A DNA stretch of 64,000 nucleotides from an uncultured Duncaniella sp. (GCA_910589485.1 CAJUSW010000011.1:1-64000), one strand, 5' to 3'; positions 43,323-52,436 are shown, counted from the stretch's first letter. The notes: generated from the sequence alone by a model not told the origin. Numbers and translations are program-made.

Positions 43323-43348
43323 TTAATCCCCCCCGATACACCGATACC

Positions 43349-45508
43349 ATGATCAACCGTTTGCTGGCTCTCGTGATGCTGTTGTGCTGTGCATCAGCAT
43401 ATGCCACCGAATACATGTTCTCGCCGGTAGAGGCCCGGTTGACCGACAACCGTGTGCGTGGCATCCTCCAGTTGCCCGACAGGCGCATGCTGTTTGCCAC
43501 CGAGTCGGGCCTGGAGATCTACGATGGTGCCGGGTCGGTATCATTGCCGTATCCCTCCACGGCTCCCTATCGCCTTGAGGGGTATGATGGCCACTTGCAC
43601 CTCTATCTCGACGGTTGCGAGCCACGGCTGTGGGTCAAGAACCGCAATTCGCTCCGGTGTCTCGACCTGGTAAGAAACAGGTATGTGGAGAATGTCGATT
43701 CGCTGTTCACCGCCATGGGATATGACGGGGTTGTGGATGATGTGTTTGTCGACAGTATGCCCTGGATCGTTTCGGGCGACAGCATCATCCAGCCCGTCAC
43801 GCGCTTCTCATGCCCGAGGGACAAGGCTGAGGGCGAAATTCTCGACATGTTATCCTCGGGTGGCAATCTGTACATATTCTACCGTTCGGGGATTATGTCG
43901 TGCATAAGTCTCGGTACCGGAAAGGAGAAATACCGCAGAGCTGCGTTCGGCCCCGAGGATTACGGCAAGTTTTCGGCTACCTCGCTCGTTGTCCCCGGGC
44001 CTGGTGGATTTTATCAGTTGCGCAACGGCTCCAAGGGCGGTTTCTTCAAGTTTGACATGGCCTCGCGTGAGTGGACCAGGATGCTTGAGACCGACTTTTA
44101 TCTCAACACTCTGGCTATAGATTATGACGGCACGGCCTATATAAGCTGTCCCAAGGGGATCATTGAGATGAATGTCAATGACGGTGCCCACCGTCATATA
44201 CCGTCGTTGCGCACACGCAAGGGCAATGTGCTCGCCACCGAGATAAGCACTGTGTATTGTGACGTGGACGGAGCACTGTGGCTCGGTACCGTCAACCGCG
44301 GACTGCTCTATCACCATCCGCGTGCCTACCGCCATCTTTTCATTCCGGCCTCGCGTCTTCCTGAGGTGCCCGGAGCTTATTCCGCGCCCCAGGTGTTTTC
44401 CGAGGACCGGCACGGCAACATGTATTTCTCGGGCCACTCCATCAGCATTGATTCCACCGCCACCCTCTCGGCCGTCGTCACTGCCACCGAGCCTGCAGGT
44501 GAATATGGTAGCGGGGGAGCGTTTATAGCGAGCGACGGATCATTGTATTTTCATGACCGCGACGGATGCCATATATTCATTCCGCGAGATGCTGATGATG
44601 ACGGGCATCTCCCTGTGATAAGCGGACTGCTCGTCAACGGTGAGCCCTACGACGGTGCCAGCGGAGTGACACCCGCATATCTGGAGGAGGTCTCATTGCC
44701 TCACGACCGCAATTTCGTGACCATCGAATGTGCCTCGGTGAGCTATGCCTCCGATACCGGCTACCGCTACCGGCTCAGAGGGATCGACGACAAGTGGATA
44801 TCGGTAGAGTCCGGAGATCTGCCCCCGGGTGGCGCACTGAGGGCTGTGTACACCTCTCTTCCACCGGGAAGCTATCAATTTGAAGTGGCTACCGGCGAGG
44901 GTGATGACGCGCCCGTGAGAAAGCTCGGCATCACTATCAGGCCCCCATGGTGGCTCACCGTTCCGGCTCTGATACTATGGGGAGTGCTTGCAGTGGCGAT
45001 AATTGTTGTGGCTGTGAGAGTGTATTCGTTGCGTACCCGTCGCGAGCTTGAGCGGAAGCACCGTGAGGAGATTCTGCTCACGAGGATACGCTCGCTCATC
45101 GAGCAGTGTGACCGCTATGAGGCTGAGCGTAACGTGGCCGATGAACCGCAGGCTGAGGAGAACCCCGAAATGTCACCTGCCGATGCCGGTTTTATAGCCC
45201 GGGCGGTGGAACTTGTGGAGAGGAATCTCGACACGCCCGGATATTCGGTGGAGCAGTTGAGCCGTGATCTGTGCATGGAGCGCACGGGATTGTACCGCAA
45301 GCTCACTGCGTTGCTCGACCGCTCGCCAAGCCTCTTCATGCGCGACATACGTCTGCGCCATGTAGCCCGCTTGGTAAAGGAGGGACGGTTGTCGATGGCC
45401 GAGATCGCCGAGAAGACCGGGTTCAGCAGTTCGAGCTACATGAGCCGTTGCTTCCAGGAGGTGTATGGTTGCCGTCCGGGTGAGTATGCTACAAAAAATG
45501 GTGTCTGA
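43349..45508 (+). CDS. Membrane-spanning AraC-type regulator with periplasmic beta-propeller, no kinase
   Basis: A 719-residue sensor-regulator. Order: signal or first membrane segment (about 1-20); propeller repeats of the two-component-regulator type (RGILQLPDRRMLFATESGLE, later GALWLGTVNRGLL) to about 430; a Y_Y_Y-like Ig domain (about 440-525, RYRLRGIDDKWISVESG); one membrane helix (about 533-555, ALILWGVLAVAIIVV); a short charged coiled linker; and an AraC DNA-binding domain (about 610-715, YSVEQLSRDLCMERTGLYRK and MAEIAEKTGFSSSSYMSRCF). Hybrid two-component systems normally carry kinase and receiver domains between helix and AraC; both are absent, so the signal must pass directly. The start is set by the signal peptide. 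It probably controls the GH31-GH43 genes and perhaps the whole locus. Confidence 0.88.
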   Translation: MINRLLALVMLLCCASAYATEYMFSPVEARLTDNRVRGILQLPDRRMLFATESGLEIYDGAGSVSLPYPSTAPYRLEGYDGHLHLYLDGCEPRLWVKNRNSLRCLDLVRNRYVENVDSLFTAMGYDGVVDDVFVDSMPWIVSGDSIIQPVTRFSCPRDKAEGEILDMLSSGGNLYIFYRSGIMSCISLGTGKEKYRRAAFGPEDYGKFSATSLVVPGPGGFYQLRNGSKGGFFKFDMASREWTRMLETDFYLNTLAIDYDGTAYISCPKGIIEMNVNDGAHRHIPSLRTRKGNVLATEISTVYCDVDGALWLGTVNRGLLYHHPRAYRHLFIPASRLPEVPGAYSAPQVFSEDRHGNMYFSGHSISIDSTATLSAVVTATEPAGEYGSGGAFIASDGSLYFHDRDGCHIFIPRDADDDGHLPVISGLLVNGEPYDGASGVTPAYLEEVSLPHDRNFVTIECASVSYASDTGYRYRLRGIDDKWISVESGDLPPGGALRAVYTSLPPGSYQFEVATGEGDDAPVRKLGITIRPPWWLTVPALILWGVLAVAIIVVAVRVYSLRTRRELERKHREEILLTRIRSLIEQCDRYEAERNVADEPQAEENPEMSPADAGFIARAVELVERNLDTPGYSVEQLSRDLCMERTGLYRKLTALLDRSPSLFMRDIRLRHVARLVKEGRLSMAEIAEKTGFSSSSYMSRCFQEVYGCRPGEYATKNGV

Positions 45509-45526
45509 TAGACGTTTGCACGGGAT

Positions 45527-45594
45527 TTTCAACATGAGTGACTGATGTTTCAACATGATTGTTGCCGATTATTGGTGTATATTAGGTAGTTTTG
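45527..45594 (+). promoter_or_regulatory. Direct-repeat operator and promoter of the GH31 gene
   Basis: TTTCAACATGA occurs at 45527-45537 and again at 45548-45558, exactly 21 bp apart (two helical turns), the usual spacing of AraC-type half sites. The second ends just before a TTG at 45562 (weak -33), 21 bp before TAGTTTTG at 45587-45594 (-7). This is a class II activator layout. The AraC-type regulator ends only 19 bp upstream. The promoter position also excludes an earlier in-frame start at 45555 for GH31. Confidence 0.65.
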
Positions 45595-45629
45595 CAACAT
45601 CCGATAACACACAATCATTATCTGCATCC

Positions 45630-48071
45630 ATGATGAAAAACCAATTATTCCTGAGCCTTGCCGCAACCTTCCTGCTGGCAGTGCCCGCCGTTGCCGATAC
45701 AGGAAAGGCCTCCGTGTCGATCCCTGCCGACGGCATGACATGTGAGATCGAGTTCTACACCCCCGACATTGTGAGGGTGGTGAAGTATCCATCCGCCATG
45801 ACCTCGGCTCCCGAAAAGAAGAGCCTTGCCGTGATCGCCTCTCCTGCCGATGTGAATTATTCCCGCAAGGATAATTCCGGGGCTGTGACGCTGAAAACCG
45901 GCAAGCTCACAGTGAGTGTCAATAAAAAGACCGGAGACATAACATTCAGCGACGCGCGCGGACGCAAGTTGCTCCGCGAAGGGGACGCTGTGATGACCAT
46001 GCGCGAGAGCGGTGCCGACAAGGGAAGCTATACCGTGGTCCAGAATTTCTCGCTTGATAAGGATGAGCCTATCTATGGTCTCGGTATCCTTCAGAACGGC
46101 AAGATGTCGCAGCGAGGCACCGAGTGTAAGATGATACAGGGAAACACCTGGGACTTCGTGCCATTCTTCCAGTCGTTGAAAGGCTACGGAGTGTATTGGG
46201 ACAACTATTCCCCCACATGGTTCCGCGACAACGCATCAACCACGATGTTTGACTCCGAGGTGGGCGACTGTATCGACTACTATTTCATGGGCGGGGGCAA
46301 TGCCGACGGCGTGGTTGCCAATATGCGCCATCTCACCGGCGATGTGCCCATGCACCCCATGTGGACTTATGGTTTCTGGCAGTCGCGCGAGCGTTACAAG
46401 ACCCAGGAGGAACTGCTCGAGGTGGTGCGCCGTCACCGCGAGCTGGGAGTGCCCCTTGATGGTATCATCCAGGACTGGCAGTATTGGGGCAACAATTATC
46501 AGTGGAACGCCATGGAATTTGTCAACAGCGGTTTCCATGACCCCAAGGCCATGATGGATGAGGTGCACGCCCGCAATGCTCATGCCATAATCTCGGTGTG
46601 GTCCTCGTTCGGACCAATGACCAAGCCTTACCGCGAGATGGATGCCAAGGGGTTACTTTTCGGCATCAACACCTGGCCGGAGAGTGGATATGACGGTTGG
46701 CCACCACGCAAGGATTATCCTGCGGGAGTGAAAGTTTACGACGCATTCAGTGCCGAGGCGCGCGACATCTACTGGAACCATCTCAAACGTCTCTATGATT
46801 TAGGTCTCGACGGATGGTGGATGGATTCCACCGAGCCTGACCATTTCGATTTCAAGGAGGAGGATCTCGAGCTCCCCACCGCGCTTGGCTCTTTCCGCAA
46901 AGTGCGCAATGCCTATCCGCTTATGTCGGTCGAGGGTGTGTACGATCATCAGCGGGCAATCGACAATGACCGTCGAGTGTTCATCCTCACCCGCTCGGCT
47001 TTTGCCGGACAGCAACGCACCGGTGCCAATACCTGGAGCGGTGACGTGGTGTCGACCTGGGACAGTTTCCGTGCACAGCTTCCTGCCGGACTCAACTTCT
47101 CGCTCACCGGTAACCCCAACTACAATTCCGACCTCGGCGGATTCTTCCCTGCCGCATATAATAATGTATATGGCGACAATTCCGCGCCCAGGAATCCGCT
47201 GTTCCAGGAACTCTACGTGCGTTGGCTCCAGTATGGTATCTTCTCGCCGATGATGCGTTCACATGGCGAGAACATCAAGCGTGAGATCTACTATTTCGGC
47301 GAGGCCGGCGAGCCTGTCTACGATGCGATAGCCGAGGCCATCAAGTTGCGTTACGCCCTGTTGCCTTACACATATTCCACAGCCCATGACGTGTCGGCCC
47401 GTCGTGGATCGTTCCTGCGCGCCCTCTCGATGGATTTCCCCGCCGACCGCAACACCCACGACTGCAACGACAAGTTCATGTACGGACGCTCATTGCTTGT
47501 GGCTCCGGTGCTCCATGCCGCCTACACTCCCGAGGATGCCATCTCGGCCAACAAGTGGCTCGGCCTCGACAACGGCACCGACAATTCAGCCAAGGTCAAG
47601 GCTGCCGTGAATTTCAATGACATGAAGGAACACTCCGTATATCTCCCCGCAGGCACCGCATGGTGGGATTATTTCACGGGAGAGAAACTGCAAGGTGGTA
47701 AGACTCATTCACGCCCCGTGAAGCTCAACAGCATCCCTCTCTATGTCAAGGCGGGCAGCATCCTTCCCATAGGCCCCGACGTGCAGTATGCCACCGAGAA
47801 GCCTTGGGATAATCTTGAGGTGAGGGTATATCCCGGAGCCGACGGCGAGTTTACGCTCTACGAGGATGAGGGGGACAACTATAATTATGAGAAGGGGATG
47901 TTCTCGACCATCACATTCGCTTACGACGACAGCGCCCGCAAGCTCACCATCGGTGACCGTTCCGGATCGTTCCCCGGCATGATCGGCAAGAGGAAATTCC
48001 GTATTGTGCTCCCCGACGGAAAATCGGCATCCGTGGACTACGACGGTCGGAAGCAGACAGTAAAACTGTAA
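45630..48071 (+). CDS. Glycoside hydrolase family 31 (alpha-xylosidase/alpha-glucosidase type)
   Basis: An 813-residue secreted enzyme with a signal peptide (about 1-22). After an N-terminal beta-sandwich (about 25-235) comes the catalytic barrel: nucleophile Asp399 in GLDGWWMDSTEPDHFD, acid/base Asp472 in ANTWSGDVVSTWDSF, plus GNPNYNSDLGGFFP and YDGWPPRKDYPAG. The C-terminal domains contain YVKAGSILPIGPDVQYATEK and a DUF5110-like end (LYEDEGDNYNYEKGMFSTI). GH31 includes alpha-glucosidases, alpha-xylosidases and alpha-galactosidases; the motif does not decide. Within a pectin locus it may cut alpha-linked side-chain sugars. It is transcribed from the promoter at 45587. Confidence 0.93.
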   Translation: MMKNQLFLSLAATFLLAVPAVADTGKASVSIPADGMTCEIEFYTPDIVRVVKYPSAMTSAPEKKSLAVIASPADVNYSRKDNSGAVTLKTGKLTVSVNKKTGDITFSDARGRKLLREGDAVMTMRESGADKGSYTVVQNFSLDKDEPIYGLGILQNGKMSQRGTECKMIQGNTWDFVPFFQSLKGYGVYWDNYSPTWFRDNASTTMFDSEVGDCIDYYFMGGGNADGVVANMRHLTGDVPMHPMWTYGFWQSRERYKTQEELLEVVRRHRELGVPLDGIIQDWQYWGNNYQWNAMEFVNSGFHDPKAMMDEVHARNAHAIISVWSSFGPMTKPYREMDAKGLLFGINTWPESGYDGWPPRKDYPAGVKVYDAFSAEARDIYWNHLKRLYDLGLDGWWMDSTEPDHFDFKEEDLELPTALGSFRKVRNAYPLMSVEGVYDHQRAIDNDRRVFILTRSAFAGQQRTGANTWSGDVVSTWDSFRAQLPAGLNFSLTGNPNYNSDLGGFFPAAYNNVYGDNSAPRNPLFQELYVRWLQYGIFSPMMRSHGENIKREIYYFGEAGEPVYDAIAEAIKLRYALLPYTYSTAHDVSARRGSFLRALSMDFPADRNTHDCNDKFMYGRSLLVAPVLHAAYTPEDAISANKWLGLDNGTDNSAKVKAAVNFNDMKEHSVYLPAGTAWWDYFTGEKLQGGKTHSRPVKLNSIPLYVKAGSILPIGPDVQYATEKPWDNLEVRVYPGADGEFTLYEDEGDNYNYEKGMFSTITFAYDDSARKLTIGDRSGSFPGMIGKRKFRIVLPDGKSASVDYDGRKQTVKL

Positions 48072-48093
48072 CGTAAGTTCCCATCCGGTATTT

Positions 48094-48192
48094 TATCGGG
48101 CACCATCGGCTCATCTCCGCTTTATTTTCGATCCGCACGCATGTGGCGCGACAAAATATAGGGTTTGTGAGACGCGCAGATGGTGCCCGATA
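48094..48192. other. 14-bp inverted repeat with 71-nt spacing before the second GH43 gene
   Basis: TATCGGGCACCATC (48094-48107) is the exact reverse complement of GATGGTGCCCGATA (48179-48192). The right arm ends 13 bp before the -7 element at 48206, so the pair could be a looping operator or a stem in read-through mRNA. No T-run follows. Confidence 0.6.
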
Positions 48193-48205
48193 CGTTGTTT
48201 CGGAT

Positions 48206-48213
48206 TAATTTTG
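48206..48213 (+). promoter_or_regulatory. -7 promoter element of the second GH43 gene
   Basis: TAATTTTG, 35 bp before the ATG at 48249; no clear -33 is visible. Confidence 0.55.
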
Positions 48214-48248
48214 CAGAAAAGCATCATTTATAACGACCGAAATTATCT

Positions 48249-49628
48249 ATGAAAAAGACTATTATTGCTATGTTAGGAGCCACCGTGATGGCATTATGCA
48301 GTGCCCGGGCTGATAGTGCGTCACTTCAATACGAGGGCGCTACCGACGGAATGCCGGTAGTGCAGACCGAATATACAGCCGACCCTGCACCGTTGGTGGT
48401 AGGTGACACCTTATTTCTCTACACCACCCATGATGAGGATGGAGCCGATGGCTTCGACATGCGCGACTGGTTGCTCTACACTTCCACCGATATGGTCAAC
48501 TGGACCAATCACGGGGCTGTGGCCTCACTTCAGGATTTCAAGTGGCGTAGCCGCGACAACGGAGCCTGGGCCGAGCAGGTGGTGTACCGCAACGGTAAAT
48601 ACTACATGTATTGCCCTCTTCACGGCAATGGCATAGGCGTGCTTGTCAGCGATACCCCCTATGGTCCGTTCACCGATCCCATCGGCAAGCCTCTCGTGTG
48701 GCAGAAGGAGCATTGGAACGATATTGACCCTACCGTGTTGGTCGATGATGATGGACAGGCCTACATGTACTGGGGTAATCCCAAGCTCTATCATGTCAAG
48801 CTCAATGAGGACATGATATCTTGTGACGGGCCTATTGTGGAACACCCCCACATTCAGGACTATCAGGAGGGGCCGTGGATATGGAAGCGTGGAGGCAAGT
48901 ACTATCTCGCGTTCGCGTCCACATGTTGCCCCGAGGGTATAGGCTATGCTATGGCCGATTCCCCCGTCGGCCCCTGGCAATACAAGGGTCACATCATGGA
49001 TCACACCGACCGCACCCGTGGCAACCACCCCGGCATCATCGAGTTCAAGGGGCGGGACTATGTGTTCGGACTCAATTACGACATACTTCGCCTCACCACC
49101 CGCGACCATCACGAACGCCGTTCGGTGAGCGTGGCACCCATGTACTATAAGGAGGACGGCACCATTCTCGAGTCGCCCTACTTCAAGGACACCTATATCA
49201 AGCCGGCCGGCACATTCAACCCCTACCGCCGGGTAGAGGCCGAGACCATGGCATGGGGTTATGGCCTCAAGACCTCCCTGCTGTCAAAGGCCGGAGCCCC
49301 CGATGGAGGCTACAGAAATAATCTTGCCGTATGCGACATTGACCCCGGCGAGACCCTCCTGCTCAAGAATGTCGATTTCAGGGACGGTGCATCGAAATTC
49401 ATCGCATCCGTGGCATCGGCCAAGGGTGGGGCCGTAATCGAGATCTACATCGACAGCGCCGATGGCCCGGTTATCGGAACATGCAAAGTGCCCTCGACCG
49501 GAGGTGACGACCGGTTCAAGACCGTATCGTGCAAGCTCCGCAAGGCCGAGGGAATCCACGACCTCGTGTTCAAGTTCACCGGCTCAGGCTCCGACCTCTT
49601 CCGCTGGGACTGGTGGCGCATGGAATGA
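48249..49628 (+). CDS. Glycoside hydrolase family 43 with C-terminal CBM6-like domain
   Basis: A 459-residue secreted enzyme with a signal peptide (about 1-21). The GH43 propeller (about 36-325) shows Asp45 in TADPAPLV (base), Asp160 in NDIDPTVLVDDDGQAY and Glu207 in YQEGPWIWKRGGKYY (acid). Residues 328-459 begin NPYRRVEAETMAWGYGLKTS and end FRWDWWRME, a carbohydrate-binding module of the CBM6 type. This arrangement is common in arabinofuranosidases and xylosidases acting on polymer side chains. It is a different branch from the other GH43 here (C-terminal module and motifs differ). It ends the pectin locus. Confidence 0.92.
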   Translation: MKKTIIAMLGATVMALCSARADSASLQYEGATDGMPVVQTEYTADPAPLVVGDTLFLYTTHDEDGADGFDMRDWLLYTSTDMVNWTNHGAVASLQDFKWRSRDNGAWAEQVVYRNGKYYMYCPLHGNGIGVLVSDTPYGPFTDPIGKPLVWQKEHWNDIDPTVLVDDDGQAYMYWGNPKLYHVKLNEDMISCDGPIVEHPHIQDYQEGPWIWKRGGKYYLAFASTCCPEGIGYAMADSPVGPWQYKGHIMDHTDRTRGNHPGIIEFKGRDYVFGLNYDILRLTTRDHHERRSVSVAPMYYKEDGTILESPYFKDTYIKPAGTFNPYRRVEAETMAWGYGLKTSLLSKAGAPDGGYRNNLAVCDIDPGETLLLKNVDFRDGASKFIASVASAKGGAVIEIYIDSADGPVIGTCKVPSTGGDDRFKTVSCKLRKAEGIHDLVFKFTGSGSDLFRWDWWRME

Positions 49629-49736
49629 TGATAGTTGGAGTGATTACAAATGCAAGAGTTTTTATTAATAACAGTTAAAATATTTGTATTTTTTTGTAAT
49701 CTATATATTAAATGTTTAAATTGCAAAAAAAACAAT

Positions 49737-50135
49737 ATGGAATTCAAGAGATTTTTAGTATTTGTCCTAATATTGGTGGTCCAACAGATTTCTATAACTG
49801 CCAAAGGACAACCTACTGCTTCATCCTGTAGCCTCCAGAATCCACCAAATGATTATGTGTATTGGGGCTTTTTGGGAAATCAGGTTATTCATGTCGAACT
49901 TAAGAATGCAAATACATTAATAGCAACAGTTGCGCTTGAGTGTAAAACTATAGGGAGGACTTTTAACTATATACTTCCACCATTTACAAAATTTGAAGCT
50001 CAGGAATTTTCGATATTTGGATATGTTCCGATAAGTTGGGAGTTTAAATTGTCCACAGCATCCGGGGCATGTATGGTATTAGGATATGCTCGTTGGAAGG
50101 ATTATGAGCCCGACAGGCCGGATTACAAGGATTAG
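49737..50135 (+). CDS. Small secreted hypothetical protein
   Basis: A 132-residue protein of unknown family. A hydrophobic N-terminal stretch (FLVFVLILVVQQISITAKG, about 6-24) looks like a signal peptide. The mature part has NPPNDYVYWGFLGNQVIHVE and several short strands, suggesting a small beta-fold, and ends with charged DYEPDRPDYKD. Two Cys (in SSCSL and ALECK) and a third in GACMV could form a disulfide. The gene and its upstream 100 bp are much more AT-rich than the preceding GH43 gene, which suggests a separate origin. The start is the ATG just before the signal peptide; an open frame reaching back to 49650 has no support. Confidence 0.6.
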   Translation: MEFKRFLVFVLILVVQQISITAKGQPTASSCSLQNPPNDYVYWGFLGNQVIHVELKNANTLIATVALECKTIGRTFNYILPPFTKFEAQEFSIFGYVPISWEFKLSTASGACMVLGYARWKDYEPDRPDYKD

Positions 50136-50163
50136 TAGTGAAAAACAATATATTTAATGTATT

Positions 50164-50634
50164 ATGAATAAGATTATTATTTTCCCTTTGTTGACCTTAA
50201 TGATGAGCTTGCTGTCATGTGGTAGTAACTCTAAAGAATCCATGTATGCCAATATTCTTGCTGAGCAGGGTGAGGCCGGACTGGTGAACAAGCTTGTTGC
50301 CGATAATGAATTTATCGACGTTGATCTCTATGCTGTCCAATCAGGGATCGTAAGTGAGGATGCATCACGCAAATCCGCCGATGAGTTCCGGACAGACATG
50401 GCAAAAGCCAAAGCGGCCATCTACCGCTTCTATTCCCACGTAAGTCTTGTCGACGGTGAATATGTACTGGACAATTGCACCGCCAAGGACTTGAATATCT
50501 CCCCGGAACTATTTGAGACGATGAGTCAGGACATAGAGAAGTCCAATGGTTATGCCCGAGAGGCCCGGAAGAACGGTGAAGCAGTCGAGATGACCCCTAT
50601 AACGCAGGAGTATCTTGAATCACTGCTCCGATAG
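50164..50634 (+). CDS. Small lipoprotein, unknown function
   Basis: A 156-residue lipoprotein with a signal ending in the lipobox MSLLSC (Cys about 19) followed by GSNSKES. The mature part is acidic and helical (MYANILAEQGEAGLVNKLVA, then DEFRTDMAKAKAAIYRFYSH), with no motif that I recognise. It lies 28 bp after the previous secreted protein and may share its transcript; both have AT-rich 5' ends. A strong terminator follows at 50670. Confidence 0.65.
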   Translation: MNKIIIFPLLTLMMSLLSCGSNSKESMYANILAEQGEAGLVNKLVADNEFIDVDLYAVQSGIVSEDASRKSADEFRTDMAKAKAAIYRFYSHVSLVDGEYVLDNCTAKDLNISPELFETMSQDIEKSNGYAREARKNGEAVEMTPITQEYLESLLR

Positions 50635-50669
50635 CCATCCTTTCTCCGAAGATCGGAAAAATATTTATC

Positions 50670-50713
50670 AGCCCACGGAAAAATTTAGTGTCATTTTTCC
50701 GTGGGCTTTTCTT
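50670..50713 (+). terminator. Terminator of the small lipoprotein gene
   Basis: AGCCCACGGAAAAAT/ATTTTTCCGTGGGCT, 15-bp perfect stem with an 8-nt loop, followed by TTTC. Confidence 0.95.
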
Positions 50714-50837
50714 CACTATTTCAGCTATTGGGCCAATAAAAATGACCAAAGAGATATCTTTTCTAATTCTAATAATCACTTTGTTAAAAGCAAGAAAAAA
50801 CCTATTGTAAACTTATGTTGCATAACACATTTTTTTG

Positions 50838-50870
50838 TTTGCCAAGTAATGAAATCTATTACTACATTTG
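50838..50870 (+). promoter_or_regulatory. Promoter of gdhA
   Basis: TTTG at 50838-50841 and TACATTTG at 50863-50870 with a 21-bp spacer give a full match to the Bacteroides -33/-7 consensus. The transcript should start near 50876, giving a leader of about 70 nt. The 313-bp gap 50635-50947 holds only the terminator and this promoter. Confidence 0.8.
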
Positions 50871-50947
50871 CATCGGTCTTAGACACAAACAGTACATTAA
50901 GGCCATAAAAAACCTGTTATAAATACCAACCATCAAAATCTTAAGCC

Positions 50948-52285
50948 ATGGATATTAATAATATTCTCAGTGGGCTTGAAGCCAAGCACCCCGGCGAAAA
51001 AGAGTACCTTCAGGCAGTGAAGGAAGTTCTCATCTGTGTTGAGGACGTCTACAACCAGCATCCCGAATTTGAAAAAGCCAAGATCATCGAGCGTATGGTC
51101 GAGCCCGACCGTATCGTCACCTTCCGTGTGACCTGGGTTGATGACCGTGGCGAAGTACAGAATAACATCGGCTACCGCGTACAGTTCAACAACGCTATCG
51201 GCCCGTACAAGGGTGGTATCCGTTTCCACGCTTCAGTTAACCTCTCGATCCTCAAGTTCCTCGGTTTCGAGCAGACTTTCAAGAATGCCCTCACAACCCT
51301 CCCCATGGGTGGTGCCAAGGGTGGTAGCGACTTCTCGCCCCGCGGCAAGAGCGAGGCCGAGATCATGCGTTTCTGCCAGGCCTTCATCCTCTGCTTGTGG
51401 AAGAACCTCGGTCCCGACCGCGACGTTCCCGCAGGTGATATCGGCGTAGGTGGCCGTGAGGTTGGCTTCATGTACGGTATGTACAAGAAGCTCGTCAACG
51501 AGTGCACCGGCACATTCACCGGCAAGGGTCTCGACTTCGGCGGTTCCCGCATCCGTCCCGAGGCTACCGGTTTCGGCGCTCTCTACTTCGTGCAGAACAT
51601 GCTCGCAAGAAAGAACGACACCCTCGAGGGCAAGACAATCGCTGTTTCAGGCTTCGGTAACGTGGCTTGGGGCGCAACCCTCAAGGCTACACAGCTCGGT
51701 GGCAAGGTAGTGACCATCTCCGGCCCCGACGGATATATCTACGATCCCGAAGGTATCTCGGGCGACAAGATCGACTACATGCTCTATCTCCGCTCCACCG
51801 GCGAGGACATCGTGGCTCCCTACGCTGAGAAGTATCCTTCAGCTACATTCTATCCCGGCCGCAAGCCCTGGGAGCAGAAGGTGGACATCGCTCTTCCCTG
51901 CGCTACCCAGAACGAGGTTAACGGTGAGGATGCCAAGATGCTCGTAGCCAACGGCGTGCAGATCGTTGCCGAGGTTTCCAACATGGGATGTACCCCCGAG
52001 GCTATCGATACATTCATCGAGAACCGCGTTAACTACGCTCCCGGCAAGGCTGTCAACGCAGGTGGTGTAGGCGTATCAGGCCTCGAGATGAGCCAGAACG
52101 CCGAGCATCTCCAGTGGACCGCTCAGGAGGTTGACGACCGTCTCCATCAGATCATGCGTGATATCCACGAGCAGTGCGTTGCCCACGGCACCGAGCCCGA
52201 CGGATTCATCAACTACATGAAGGGCGCCAACATCGCCGGCTTCATGAAGGTGGCCAACGCCATGATCGGACAAGGCATCATCTGA
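50948..52285 (+). CDS. gdhA: NADP-type glutamate dehydrogenase
   Basis: A 445-residue cytoplasmic hexameric enzyme that makes glutamate from 2-oxoglutarate and ammonia. The N-terminal domain holds YKGGIRFHASVNLSILKFLG (about 88-107) and LPMGGAKGGSDFSPRGKSEA (about 117-136) with the catalytic Lys, followed by PAGDIGVGGREVGFMYG. The nucleotide-binding domain begins near TIAVSGFGNVAWGATLKATQ (about 235-254). Length is standard for the bacterial 445-450-residue class (NADP-preferring), although the coenzyme is not proven. It has its own promoter and terminator, and strong codon bias. Confidence 0.96.
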   Translation: MDINNILSGLEAKHPGEKEYLQAVKEVLICVEDVYNQHPEFEKAKIIERMVEPDRIVTFRVTWVDDRGEVQNNIGYRVQFNNAIGPYKGGIRFHASVNLSILKFLGFEQTFKNALTTLPMGGAKGGSDFSPRGKSEAEIMRFCQAFILCLWKNLGPDRDVPAGDIGVGGREVGFMYGMYKKLVNECTGTFTGKGLDFGGSRIRPEATGFGALYFVQNMLARKNDTLEGKTIAVSGFGNVAWGATLKATQLGGKVVTISGPDGYIYDPEGISGDKIDYMLYLRSTGEDIVAPYAEKYPSATFYPGRKPWEQKVDIALPCATQNEVNGEDAKMLVANGVQIVAEVSNMGCTPEAIDTFIENRVNYAPGKAVNAGGVGVSGLEMSQNAEHLQWTAQEVDDRLHQIMRDIHEQCVAHGTEPDGFINYMKGANIAGFMKVANAMIGQGII

Positions 52286-52328
52286 TAGAGTAAATATATA
52301 CGCAAATCTTACACAGAAACATATCCTG

Positions 52329-52363
52329 AACGCCCGGCCCCACGGCCCGGGCGTTCTAATTTT
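52329..52363 (+). terminator. Terminator of gdhA
   Basis: AACGCCCGG/CCGGGCGTT stem followed by CTAATTTTG, 44 bp after the stop. Confidence 0.88.
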
Positions 52364-52405
52364 GTATAGAGGCGGAATTTCGGAAAAATTTCCCGCAGAT
52401 ATAAT

Positions 52406-52436
52406 TTTGTTATTACTTGGATATTTGCGACCTTTG
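52406..52436 (+). promoter_or_regulatory. Candidate promoter of nhaD
   Basis: TTTG at 52406-52409 and GACCTTTG at 52429-52436 (19-bp spacer) fit the consensus except for the first base. The start near 52442 would give a leader of about 280 nt containing the structured element at 52489-52671. Confidence 0.5.

Noticed and set aside
43208..43348. An upstream start for the AraC-type regulator
   Set aside because: The extension would overlap the end of the ferredoxin gene and its terminator and would bury the signal peptide.
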